DNA of 64,000 nt from CAZKNF01 sp964554105 (GTDB lineage: Bacteria > Bacteroidota > Rhodothermia > Rhodothermales > VXPQ01): the NCBI GenBank assembly GCA_964554105.1, contig CAZKNF010000001.1, positions 1-64,000 of the forward strand, read 5' to 3'. Every line of letters starts with the position of its first letter. The first letter of the stretch is position 1. The position numbers were made by a program, and so were the translations under genes. The notes beneath the pieces were generated by a model. It ran no database searches. It was given only the letters and a program-made list of their open reading frames with translations, and was not told the origin of the DNA. Positions 1 to 8,348 of this stretch are shown one piece after another.

Positions 1-2
1 CA

Positions 3-524
3 GGGCACTTCGAACATGTTATTCTCACCCAGGACTGGCATACGGAGGGCCACCAATCGTTTGCGTCGTCTCACGAGGGCAAGGAGCCGTTTGATGTCGT
101 CGAGCTGCCTTACGGCGAACAGATACTTTGGCCGGATCACTGCATACAAAGAACGAACGGAGCCCGATTTCATCCTGATCTCGATACGGATAGGGCCGAA
201 CTGATTATCCGCAAGGGTTTTCGGAAAGAAATCGATTCCTACTCGGCCTTTTTTGAGAATGACCACGAGACCCCTACGGGGCTCACCGGTTATCTGCGTG
301 AGCGCAACATAAATATGTTGTTTGTCGCAGGCCTTGCGACGGACTTTTGTGTGCACTGGTCCGCCGTCGACGGGCGCGAGCAGGGATTTGGCGTGTACGT
401 TGTCGAGGACGCGTCTAGGGGGATCGATGCCAACGGATCGATGAGTCGCGCCATGAAGCGTATCCGTGAATCGGGCGCCAACATCATAACGGCAGAGAAG
501 GCCAAGGCTGCTGCCTACTCATAG
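3..524 (+). CDS. pncA: Nicotinamidase/pyrazinamidase, 3' part (start lies before the window)
   Basis: Hydrolyses nicotinamide to nicotinate and ammonia in the NAD salvage pathway, in the cytoplasm. The frame is open from base 3 to the TAG at 522-524 and gives about 173 residues of an isochorismatase-fold protein. Visible motifs are QDWHTEGHQSF (metal-ligand region), LWPDHC, the lysine-bearing IRKGF segment followed by DSYSAF, and AGLATDFCV, which carries the nucleophilic cysteine. Family members are about 200 residues, so only the first 30 or so, with the catalytic Asp, are missing. The 3' end overlaps the convergent fadJ gene by 10 bp. The family assignment is secure; the true start cannot be seen. 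Confidence 0.93.
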   Translation, partial: GHFEHVILTQDWHTEGHQSFASSHEGKEPFDVVELPYGEQILWPDHCIQRTNGARFHPDLDTDRAELIIRKGFRKEIDSYSAFFENDHETPTGLTGYLRERNINMLFVAGLATDFCVHWSAVDGREQGFGVYVVEDASRGIDANGSMSRAMKRIRESGANIITAEKAKAAAYS

Positions 525-2632
525 AAGGCACCATTTTCTGCGGCTTTTTCGGACAGCAGTGGGGAAGGCGCGAATTGCGCGCCGTGGACGTCGCGCAGCG
601 CGTCGAGCCGTTTTCCGATTTTGGATGCACCGATTGCATCGACGTATCGAAATGGACCCCCACGAAAAGGCGGAAAGCCGAGTCCGAAGACGGCGCCGAT
701 ATCGCCGTCTCTCGGCGACTGGAGCACGCCCTCATCGAGGCAGTATGTTGCCTCGTTCACCATTACCAGGCTAAGCCGCTCCTGAATATCATTCGCAGCG
801 TACGAACGCCGTTCGTCGCCGAAATAGGTGTATACCGCATCGTTCGAATTTTCCTTTTCCAGCCGTCCGTTCGATTCGTAGTTATAGAAGCCTCGTCCGG
901 ACTTCATTCCCAGTAGGCCCGCCTCAACCATAGATACGGCGCCTTTATTTGGTGCGATGCCGCGTTCGGCAAAATACTCCCCCAACACTTCGGTAATCTT
1001 CGAGGCGACATCGACGCCTACAAGATCGAAGAGCTCGAAGGGGCCCATGGGAAACCCGAAGTCCTTCATCGCCGAATCCACATCCGCGATGTTGCCACCG
1101 TCCGTGAGGAGGTCGAGCGCTTCATTCATATAAACGGCAAGGATCCGCGTTGTGTAGAATCCGGGACCGTCGTTAACGACTATCACCGTCTTCCCCTGCT
1201 TCAAACCGAGATCGAAGGCGGTGGCAACAACCCATTCGGGCGTACGGTCTGAACGAATGATCTCCAGCAGCGGAATCTTCGGTACCGGGGAGAAATAATG
1301 CATTCCGATTACCTGCTCCGGTCGTCGAGATGCCTCCGCCAGGCGCGAAATAGGTATCGAGGAAGTATTTGATGCGAAGATGCATGATTCGGCAGAAACG
1401 GCTTCGGCATCACGGATGAGTTGATGTTTAATGTCTACGCTTTCCGGCGCAGCTTCGATTATCACATCTACATCCGAGAATAAGTCATATGAATCCACAG
1501 GCGTGACGCGCTCTACGAGCGTGTCACGGTCGAACTTACTGATGATTCCCTTCTGTGCTCGCTTCGTCGCCGCCTCGTACAATTGTTTACGTGCCTTCGA
1601 CGCGAGGCCGAGATTCTGATCCTTCACAAGGACGTGCAAACCATTCTCGGCACTTACCTGCGCGATGCCGCTACCCATGAGTCCTGCTCCCAGCATACCG
1701 ATCTTTTTCACGGGCCGTGCCTTGTCGACGAGCGGATTCTTTTCGGAGTCTTGCCTCGCGAAGAAAAGACGGACGAGTTCTCGCGACTGCGGGGTAACCG
1801 CAAGTTTCCCAAAGTGCGCCTCTTCAAGTCGGAGGCCGTCGTCCATACCGTCTAGCAGGCCCACCCGAACGCATTCGATTATGCTCGCAGGTGCCGGATA
1901 GTTACCGCGAGCCTTCCTTTCTGCAGTTTCTGCGGCCTTTTTGAAGATCAGTTCTCTAGTTAGACGTGTACTGTCTAGAATCCGGGTGCGGAGTGACTTC
2001 TTCCGCGTGTGGTCACCTCCTTCGATCAACTCACGTGCAGCAGCTTTCGCTGCCGTGAGAAGTCCCGGCTTATGAATTAGTCCATCGATCAGCCCCATCT
2101 TACGCGCTGGTATGGGATACGTGTTTTTGCCCGTGAGCATGAGCTCGAGTGCAGTTTGCACACCGACGAGCCGCGGCATGAGCTGCGTTCCGCCGCCGCC
2201 GGGAAGCAAACCAAGCATCACCTCGGGAAGCCCGAACTTCGTGCTGGAGTGATCTGTTGCGAGTCTGTATGTGCACGCAAGAGCGAGTTCGAGACCTCCA
2301 CCCAGTGCAGGACCGTGGATCGCTGAAACGAAGGGTGTATTCGTCACTCTAATTTGCCCCAGAAGGTCGTGTGCGCGTCGGCTCACTTCGGAGGCCTGCT
2401 CGGCAGAACGAATATCCCGAAGCATCCGAATATCTGCGCCGACAACGAAACTGTTGGGCTTGGCACTTATGACGATTACCGCCTCCGCATTTCGCGCTTT
2501 CGTTTCCGAAAGCGCCCAGTCGATGTCATCGAGCGCAGCCATGCTGAGCGAGTTGTGAGTCTCTCCGGGCTGATCAAGCCACCAAATGACGACATCCTCT
2601 TCTTGCTCGATGCGAACGAATCTATCTTCCAT
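515..2632 (-). CDS. fadJ: Fatty acid oxidation complex alpha subunit: enoyl-CoA hydratase / 3-hydroxyacyl-CoA dehydrogenase
   Basis: Two-domain enzyme of beta-oxidation that hydrates 2-enoyl-CoA and oxidises the 3-hydroxyacyl-CoA with NAD+, working with the thiolase encoded just upstream. The N-terminal crotonase half shows VVGADI and the oxyanion-hole region HGPALGGGLELALAC. The second half starts with a Rossmann motif, KIGMLGAGLMGSGIAQ, followed by SNTSSIPI, GMHYFSPVP and NDGPGFYTTRI, with the C-terminal dehydrogenase domain duplicated. At 705 residues it matches the family's 700-730. The ATG at 2632 (MEDRF) was preferred because homology begins there and AAGAAAGAG lies just upstream; the frame also allows a GTG at 2686, adding 18 residues. 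FadJ versus FadB cannot be fully settled by eye, but the FadI-type partner favours FadJ. Confidence 0.93.
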   Translation of the reverse strand: MEDRFVRIEQEEDVVIWWLDQPGETHNSLSMAALDDIDWALSETKARNAEAVIVISAKPNSFVVGADIRMLRDIRSAEQASEVSRRAHDLLGQIRVTNTPFVSAIHGPALGGGLELALACTYRLATDHSSTKFGLPEVMLGLLPGGGGTQLMPRLVGVQTALELMLTGKNTYPIPARKMGLIDGLIHKPGLLTAAKAAARELIEGGDHTRKKSLRTRILDSTRLTRELIFKKAAETAERKARGNYPAPASIIECVRVGLLDGMDDGLRLEEAHFGKLAVTPQSRELVRLFFARQDSEKNPLVDKARPVKKIGMLGAGLMGSGIAQVSAENGLHVLVKDQNLGLASKARKQLYEAATKRAQKGIISKFDRDTLVERVTPVDSYDLFSDVDVIIEAAPESVDIKHQLIRDAEAVSAESCIFASNTSSIPISRLAEASRRPEQVIGMHYFSPVPKIPLLEIIRSDRTPEWVVATAFDLGLKQGKTVIVVNDGPGFYTTRILAVYMNEALDLLTDGGNIADVDSAMKDFGFPMGPFELFDLVGVDVASKITEVLGEYFAERGIAPNKGAVSMVEAGLLGMKSGRGFYNYESNGRLEKENSNDAVYTYFGDERRSYAANDIQERLSLVMVNEATYCLDEGVLQSPRDGDIGAVFGLGFPPFRGGPFRYVDAIGASKIGKRLDALRDVHGAQFAPSPLLSEKAAENGAFYE

Positions 2633-2725
2633 CTCTTTCTTGCACTCGATCTCGTAATTTAGATAACCGTTAGCGCGATCACTCACGCCGACGTGTACCC
2701 AAGGTTCTGCTCGATCCTCTTCGGA

Positions 2726-4036
2726 TCACGTCGTATCCTGTACGTCGTCACGCTCAAGAAGTAGAGCATGACCTAGACCGCCGGCGGCGCAAGCGGCCAC
2801 GACGGCGAAGCGCCCGTTTTCGCGGTGAAGGCGGTTTACTGCCGTCGTCACGAGACGGGTACCGGTAGCCCCGAACGGATGCCCAAGCGATAGCGATCCT
2901 CCCATAACATTCAACTTCTCCATCGGTATCTGACCGACCTGTTTGGTCCGACCGAGCTTCTCGACCGCAAAATCGCTCGACTTCAACGCCGCCAGCACTG
3001 CCAATACCTGACCAGCAAATGCCTCGTGCAACTCGAAGACGTCAACGTCGTCGAGTGTTAAGTTCGCACGATTAAGAATTTTCGGGATCGCGTATGCAGG
3101 ACCGAGCAAAAGCTCTTTGCCAGGATCCTGAGCGACATAGACGTACTCTCGCAAAACCGCGCGCGGGTGAAACCCGAATTTTTTGGCTGCGTCGCGCGAC
3201 ATCAAGAGCGCTGCGGATGCACCGTCGGTGAGAGGAGAAGCGTTGCCGGCAGTGACGGTGCCGAACGGCTTGACGAATACCGGCGGGAGTTTCGCAAGCT
3301 TCTCGAGATTCGTGTCGGGTCTAATTCCGTTGTCTCGCTCGACAGGATTAAAATCTTCTGGGACGGAAACGGGGAGGACTTCCTGGGTGAACAATCCATC
3401 GTCCCATGCGCGCGCTGCCGCATGATGCGACCGCATCGCATACTGATCCTGCTCCGCACGTGATACTTCGAACGTCGCCGCGAGCTTGTCGGCACTCTCG
3501 CCCATCGTCTCACCAGTCGAATATTCTGCGATGGACGGTATTTCGGGGAGAAGATCGCCCGGCGACAAACCTGCGATCAAGCCGAGATAGTCGGGAAATG
3601 ACTTTGCCTTTCTTGATTCGAGGATACGCTTTCGCAGATTCCTTTTTAGCTGGATCGGGATATCGGACAACGTTTCGGTACCTCCGGCGACGACGACCTC
3701 CGCTTGGCCGGTGCGGATCAAATCGGCGGCAGATGATATCGCCAGGTTGCTAGAGATGCAGGCCATCGTGACGGTATGGGCCGGGACGTGGTTTGGAAAT
3801 CCCGCGGCAAGCGCCGCCTCACGTGCAACGTTGCTCGTACGAACATCCTGGAGTACACACCCCATGATGATCTGGCCGACGACAGCGGGATTTATTTTGG
3901 TGCGTGTCAAAAGGCCTCGTAGAACCGTACGCGCAAGATCGTATGCGGTCAAATCACTGAAGGCGGTACCGGATCGAAGAAAAGGCGTTCGACATCCATC
4001 AACGAAAACTGCGTCTTGTAGAGAGCTTGAGGCCAT
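2726..4036 (-). CDS. fadI: 3-ketoacyl-CoA thiolase, FadI/trifunctional-beta type
   Basis: Cleaves 3-ketoacyl-CoA with CoA to acetyl-CoA and a shortened acyl-CoA, the last step of beta-oxidation. The 436-residue product has the thiolase fold in two halves. The nucleophilic cysteine sits in VTMACISSN, VVAGGTETLSD follows, and the C-terminal half carries ELHEAFAGQ, GGSLSLGHPFGATGTR with the catalytic His, and CAAGGLGHA with the second catalytic Cys. The length and the extended loop domain are typical of FadI (about 436 residues) rather than FadA (about 390). It lies 93 bp upstream of the chosen fadJ start on the same strand, so the two form an operon encoding both subunits of the complex. Confidence 0.93.
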   Translation of the reverse strand: MASSSLQDAVFVDGCRTPFLRSGTAFSDLTAYDLARTVLRGLLTRTKINPAVVGQIIMGCVLQDVRTSNVAREAALAAGFPNHVPAHTVTMACISSNLAISSAADLIRTGQAEVVVAGGTETLSDIPIQLKRNLRKRILESRKAKSFPDYLGLIAGLSPGDLLPEIPSIAEYSTGETMGESADKLAATFEVSRAEQDQYAMRSHHAAARAWDDGLFTQEVLPVSVPEDFNPVERDNGIRPDTNLEKLAKLPPVFVKPFGTVTAGNASPLTDGASAALLMSRDAAKKFGFHPRAVLREYVYVAQDPGKELLLGPAYAIPKILNRANLTLDDVDVFELHEAFAGQVLAVLAALKSSDFAVEKLGRTKQVGQIPMEKLNVMGGSLSLGHPFGATGTRLVTTAVNRLHRENGRFAVVAACAAGGLGHALLLERDDVQDTT

Positions 4037-4322
4037 ACGTTACGTGCTGAAAGCGGAGGTACACTCTATCAAAAATTTTCTGTGGCGCGCATCCGGCAAG
4101 CAGCGGACGCCGTGCAGTTTCCGCGCAGGACATCAGCCGAAAATCCACGAACGAATTACCCCCCGACGTAGTTAAGTGCACGGCAGGACCGTGCGCCGGT
4201 AGCCAGGTCGCCGCGCCGATGCGTCGGCCACAGGTTCTATGTAAACCGACTACCGGCTGAGCCGCAATAGGCAGACGTAACGTTCTTAATGACACGACCG
4301 ATCCCTGGCCGCATTCAGGATC

Positions 4323-4964
4323 ATGAGCTACACCGTCAAAGAAATCTACTATACACTCCAGGGAGAGGGTGCCCATGCGGGCCGCCCGGCTGTATTCCTG
4401 CGCTTCGCCGGATGCAACCTCTGGACGGGAAGAGACGAGGATCGCGATCAGGCCGTATGTGGGTTCTGTGACACTGATTTTCTGGGAACCGATGGGCCTG
4501 GCGGAGGAAAGTTTGCGTCTCCTCAGGAACTCGCGTCCGCCGTAGCGGCATGTTGGCCGGCAAATGGCTCATCGCGGTCCCGGCGATTCGTCGTATGCAC
4601 AGGCGGCGAGCCGCTCTTGCAGCTAGATGAACCGCTCGTCGATGCGCTCCACGCACAGAATTTCCAGATCGCAATCGAGAGCAACGGTACGAAGCAACCG
4701 CCGCGAGGCATCGACTGGATTTGCGTCAGCCCCAAGGCCGGTGCCGACCTCGTGTTGCGGAACGGAGATGAATTGAAACTCGTTTTTCCCCAACCCGGTG
4801 CAATGCCTGGAAGGTACGAACACCTCGAATTCGACCTGTTCTTCCTTCAGCCGATGGATGGGCCGAACCTGGACGAGAACACGCGTCTCGCCCTCGAGTA
4901 CTGCCTCTCGCAGCCACAGTGGAGCCTTTCACTCCAGACACACAAGTTGCTCAGGATCCCGTAG
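4323..4964 (+). CDS. queE: 7-carboxy-7-deazaguanine synthase (radical SAM)
   Basis: Radical SAM enzyme that contracts 6-carboxytetrahydropterin to 7-carboxy-7-deazaguanine, the committed ring-forming step of queuosine biosynthesis. The 213-residue protein begins with the family signature YYTLQGEGAHAGRPAVFLRFAGCNL. The cluster cysteines are spaced C-x14-C-x2-C (C in AGCNLW, then CGFC) instead of the classical C-x3-C-x2-C; this spacing is known from some QueE enzymes such as that of Burkholderia. CTGGEPLLQ, ESNGT and SPKAG are also present. It is divergent from fadI, about 290 bp away. No other queuosine gene lies next to it, but a DUF3524 glycosyltransferase possibly acting on queuosine is 40 kb downstream. 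Confidence 0.94.
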   Translation: MSYTVKEIYYTLQGEGAHAGRPAVFLRFAGCNLWTGRDEDRDQAVCGFCDTDFLGTDGPGGGKFASPQELASAVAACWPANGSSRSRRFVVCTGGEPLLQLDEPLVDALHAQNFQIAIESNGTKQPPRGIDWICVSPKAGADLVLRNGDELKLVFPQPGAMPGRYEHLEFDLFFLQPMDGPNLDENTRLALEYCLSQPQWSLSLQTHKLLRIP

Positions 4965-5388
4965 CGCTCGAAACGATGGCACGAGAGCCATAACAAAGGT
5001 GGGCCCGAAGACTGCAGTTTACGCGATCTCCGGGCCCGTTCACGTGCGACGTCGGGCGGCAACTCCGCACGTGATTTTCATTGTAAATGGTTCTACGGGT
5101 ATCGGGCAGTTTGCGCGTAGCTTTAGCGTGGGACGTATTTTCCGGCGATTAGAGACCTGCTTGAAGATTAGAAGCCTGTTGAGCAAGTCCGCGTTAATGG
5201 CGGCGGGGAGATGTCGTAAATCAAGGCACGTCAGAAGTGATGAATTAGGCGTATCTCCGTGTGCAGCTACGAGCCACGAGGAGCGTAGTGCAGAAACGCG
5301 GAAATTATCAACAGCCTTTCTGGGCCCATTTTCGGCGTCGAAGTGTATCTATATGTACGAGGTGATGTGTAATTTTGGATGAGCGTCC
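4965..5388. other. 424-bp intergenic stretch without a recognisable gene
   Basis: Lies between queE and the histidine kinase gene on the plus strand. The open frame crossing it from 4798 is an out-of-frame extension over queE and has no family features. I see no tRNA, strong hairpin or convincing promoter. It presumably holds the kinase promoter and queE termination signals. Confidence 0.4.
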
Positions 5389-6504
5389 ATGGATCCTGAG
5401 CTAAAATCAATCAGACCAGAAATCATTGCGGCCGACACTGCTCCGGCGGGGCTGCTCGTGCTGGATGACGATGGCTGCATCGTCTTCATAAATCGATTAG
5501 CCGCCGAATTGCTTGACTTCGATCAGGAGGCTGCCGCCGGACGGCCGCTGAAGTCTGTAGTCGACAGAGTGCCGTCTAAGACGATAAGCACGCATCTCGA
5601 AAAGGCGAGGAATTCCGCAAGCATCCATCGGCTGGAGATCACCACGTCAGATTCGAGTGGCTGTCCGCAGCACATCTTGCTTCAAACATTATCATCTCCT
5701 TACAAGGGTGATGAACGGTCCTTTCAGGTCATCCTGACTGATATTTCAGCTTACGTCAAGCGCGTGCAAGCAGCCGAATCTGAGCGAACAGCGGCCGAAC
5801 TTCGTGCAACTGCGAATACTGAAATGCTCGCCGTTCTCAGCCATGAAATTCGCTCAGTACTCGCAAGTATGGTCGGGTTCGCCGACATACTTCAGACAAA
5901 TGCGTCGGGAGAGAACGAAGAGCTTGCAAAAAGCATCATGGGGAGTGGACGTCATCTGCTCGACACGTTGAGCGCCGTGCTGGATCTCGCGCGATTCGAT
6001 TCTCAGGAGGCGAATCTGGAGACGGAGGAGGTCGACGTCATACGGACAGCACGTGAACAAACGGCGCATTTCCGTCCGACTGCAGAAAAGAAATCGCTGG
6101 ATTTGACTTTTCGGGCGGAAACGGCATCGGTTGCCGCGCGCATAAACGCGACGTTCCTGGACCGCATACTCTACAATCTGATCGACAATGCGATCAAGTA
6201 CACACCGAAAGGTAAGGTTGAGGTGAGCGTTGAGGAGAGGGAAGGTCGGGTATGGATCTACGTCGCCGATACAGGCGTCGGTATCGGGGAGCCGTTCATG
6301 CCGAGGTTATTCTCATCCTTCGAGCGCGAAAGTCAAGGTGTTGACGCTTCCGTGGACGGCGTCGGACTTGGACTCACCGTCACGAAGCGCCTTGTCGAGC
6401 TCATGGGTGGAAGCATTGCGGTGTGCAGCACCAGAGGAGAGGGGAGTACGTTCACCGTCAGCTTTCCCGCTCTAAAACGACCACGGAAAGTGGCGGAAGC
6501 GTAA
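5389..6504 (+). CDS. PAS-domain sensor histidine kinase (soluble)
   Basis: Two-component kinase that should autophosphorylate in response to a cytoplasmic signal. In its 371 residues a PAS domain occupies about 10-125 (APAGLLVLDDDGCIVFINRLAAELL). A short coiled segment follows, then HisKA with the phospho-accepting His152 in LAVLSHEIRS. The HATPase domain runs from about 255, with N box NLIDNAIKYT, G1 VADTGVGIG, an F box near RLFSSFER, and G2 GVGLGLTV. No membrane segment or signal peptide is seen. No response regulator is adjacent, so it is an orphan kinase here. Its last 47 bp overlap the convergent glgB gene. The specific signal and partner are unknown. Confidence 0.9.
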   Translation: MDPELKSIRPEIIAADTAPAGLLVLDDDGCIVFINRLAAELLDFDQEAAAGRPLKSVVDRVPSKTISTHLEKARNSASIHRLEITTSDSSGCPQHILLQTLSSPYKGDERSFQVILTDISAYVKRVQAAESERTAAELRATANTEMLAVLSHEIRSVLASMVGFADILQTNASGENEELAKSIMGSGRHLLDTLSAVLDLARFDSQEANLETEEVDVIRTAREQTAHFRPTAEKKSLDLTFRAETASVAARINATFLDRILYNLIDNAIKYTPKGKVEVSVEEREGRVWIYVADTGVGIGEPFMPRLFSSFERESQGVDASVDGVGLGLTVTKRLVELMGGSIAVCSTRGEGSTFTVSFPALKRPRKVAEA

Positions 6505-8326
6505 GCACGACAGACAGTGGGAATCCGTGATATCTCACCGGATTCGTATCGACACCGCCCATATTGCCCACCCCGCTGCCACCGTATTCTTTCGCGTCAC
6601 TATTCAGCCGTTCTAACCAGGTGCCCTCCTGAGGAACGCCGATGCGATAGTTGAATCTCGGAACGGGCGTAAAATTGAGTGTGAAGATGAGCTCTTTTTC
6701 ACGATTTCGGCGGATGTATGTGATCGTCGAATTTTCTCGATCACCGAAATCTATCCATTCGAATCCATCAGCATTGTCGTTCCACAGAGCCGGATGCGCT
6801 TTGTACATGTGATACAAATCCTGCACCCACTTCATCACGCCGGCGTGGAGCGGATCGTCCAGTAAATGCCAATCGATCGACGTATCGTGGTTCCATTCCG
6901 ATTCTTGTCCAAATTCGCAGCCCATGAAGAGCAGCTTCTTTCCAGGGTGACCGATTTGGTGACCATAGAGAAGTCGCAAATTCGCCGCCTTTTGCCATGG
7001 ATCACCGGGCATTTTCCCCCAGAGTGATCCTTTTCCATGTACGACCTCGTCGTGGGAGAGCGGTAGCGTGAAATGTTCTGAGTATGCGTAAACCAAAGGA
7101 AATGTCAGATTGTCGTGATGGTACCGACGATGCACGGGATCTTCCTTCATGTACTCGAGTGTGTCGTGCATCCAGCCCATGTTCCACTTATACAGAAAGC
7201 CCAGACCGCCGTTGTAGGTCGGTTGTGAGACCCCCGGCCACGACGTCGATTCTTCGGCGATCATGTAGGCATCAGGCACCTCCGCGTATACCTGCTCATT
7301 TACCTTCTTGAGCAGGTCGATCGCCTCGAGATTCTCCCGGCCGCCATACATGTTGGGCGACCACGCCTGGCCGCGGGAGTAGTCGCGGTACAGCATTGAT
7401 GCCACCGCATCGAACCGAAGTCCGTCAATGTGGTACTTCTTCAACCAAAAGAGCGCATTGGATACCAGGAAGTTCTTCACCCCCGGCTTATTGTAGTCGA
7501 ACACGTAGGTGCCCCAATCCGGATGATAGCGCATGTGGGGATCATCGTACTCAAAGAGCGTACTTCCGTCGAAGAAGACGAGGCCCTGCGGATCGGTAGC
7601 GAAATGTGCAGGCACCCAGTCCAGGAGGACTCCAAGACCGCGCTTATGAAGGTAGTTTACCAGGTAAGCGAAGTCGGCCGGGCTTCCGAAACGGAATGTC
7701 GGGGCATAATATCCGACGACCTGGTATCCCCATGATCCGTAGTAGGGGTGCTCCATGACGGGCATGAGCTCCACGTGCGTAAAACCGAGCGCCTCGACGT
7801 GATCCGCCAACGGTTTCGCGATGTCGCGATAGCTCAGTGAGTAGTCGCCGTTCTTCCTCCATGATCCGAGATGCACCTCGTAGACCGAGACGGGCTTGCC
7901 GAGACTGTCCGGTCCATCTCTGTTTTGCATCCATTCCTCATCGTCCCATGCAAAATCGAGATCAGTGATTATCGATGCGAGTCCGGACGCCGTGCTTCCT
8001 CCCGATTGAGGGCGCTCCATCGAGAAGGCATACGGGTCGGTTTTGTCGACCGTGTACATGCCGCGACGAATCCGAAATTTGTAGTGATGGCCGGTACGAG
8101 CGCCGTCGACGAAGAGCTCCCAGACTCCGGCATCGGTGCGGCTAAGGCGGTGTACGTCGGCGTTCCAATCGTTGAACTCACCGAGGACAGACACGGAATC
8201 CGCCCAGGGCGCCCAGACCGCGAACCAGGCGCCTGATTCCGTTGCATGAGCGCCCAATTTTTCGAAACTGTCGAAATGGCTTCCTTCCTGCCAGCGCTGT
8301 ATGTCGTCTTTGTCAATCCAGGTCAT
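6458..8326 (-). CDS. glgB: 1,4-alpha-glucan branching enzyme
   Basis: GH13 enzyme that cuts alpha-1,4 chains and re-attaches them in alpha-1,6 linkage, making branched cytoplasmic glucan. A CBM48 domain covers about residues 20-110 (GAWFAVWAPWADSVSVLGEFNDW), followed by the GH13 barrel. Active-site landmarks are the nucleophile Asp306 in DGLRFDAVASMLYRDY, the acid/base Glu in MIAEEST (about 358) and LSHDEVVHGKGSL. The 622-residue length matches short GlgB proteins lacking the extra N-terminal module of E. coli GlgB. It is the last gene of the glgE, treS-mak, glgB operon, 22 bp behind treS-mak. GlgB is the usual partner of GlgE in the maltosyltransferase route to glucan. Confidence 0.95.
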   Translation of the reverse strand: MTWIDKDDIQRWQEGSHFDSFEKLGAHATESGAWFAVWAPWADSVSVLGEFNDWNADVHRLSRTDAGVWELFVDGARTGHHYKFRIRRGMYTVDKTDPYAFSMERPQSGGSTASGLASIITDLDFAWDDEEWMQNRDGPDSLGKPVSVYEVHLGSWRKNGDYSLSYRDIAKPLADHVEALGFTHVELMPVMEHPYYGSWGYQVVGYYAPTFRFGSPADFAYLVNYLHKRGLGVLLDWVPAHFATDPQGLVFFDGSTLFEYDDPHMRYHPDWGTYVFDYNKPGVKNFLVSNALFWLKKYHIDGLRFDAVASMLYRDYSRGQAWSPNMYGGRENLEAIDLLKKVNEQVYAEVPDAYMIAEESTSWPGVSQPTYNGGLGFLYKWNMGWMHDTLEYMKEDPVHRRYHHDNLTFPLVYAYSEHFTLPLSHDEVVHGKGSLWGKMPGDPWQKAANLRLLYGHQIGHPGKKLLFMGCEFGQESEWNHDTSIDWHLLDDPLHAGVMKWVQDLYHMYKAHPALWNDNADGFEWIDFGDRENSTITYIRRNREKELIFTLNFTPVPRFNYRIGVPQEGTWLERLNSDAKEYGGSGVGNMGGVDTNPVRYHGFPLSVVLTLPPLSVVVLERES

Positions 8327-8348
8327 GTTAGAGTTCGGGGTTGAGAGT

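Noticed and set aside
4798..5382. A 194-codon frame overlapping queE and the following gap
   Set aside because: Its first part is queE in another frame and the rest has no family features or ribosome binding site.
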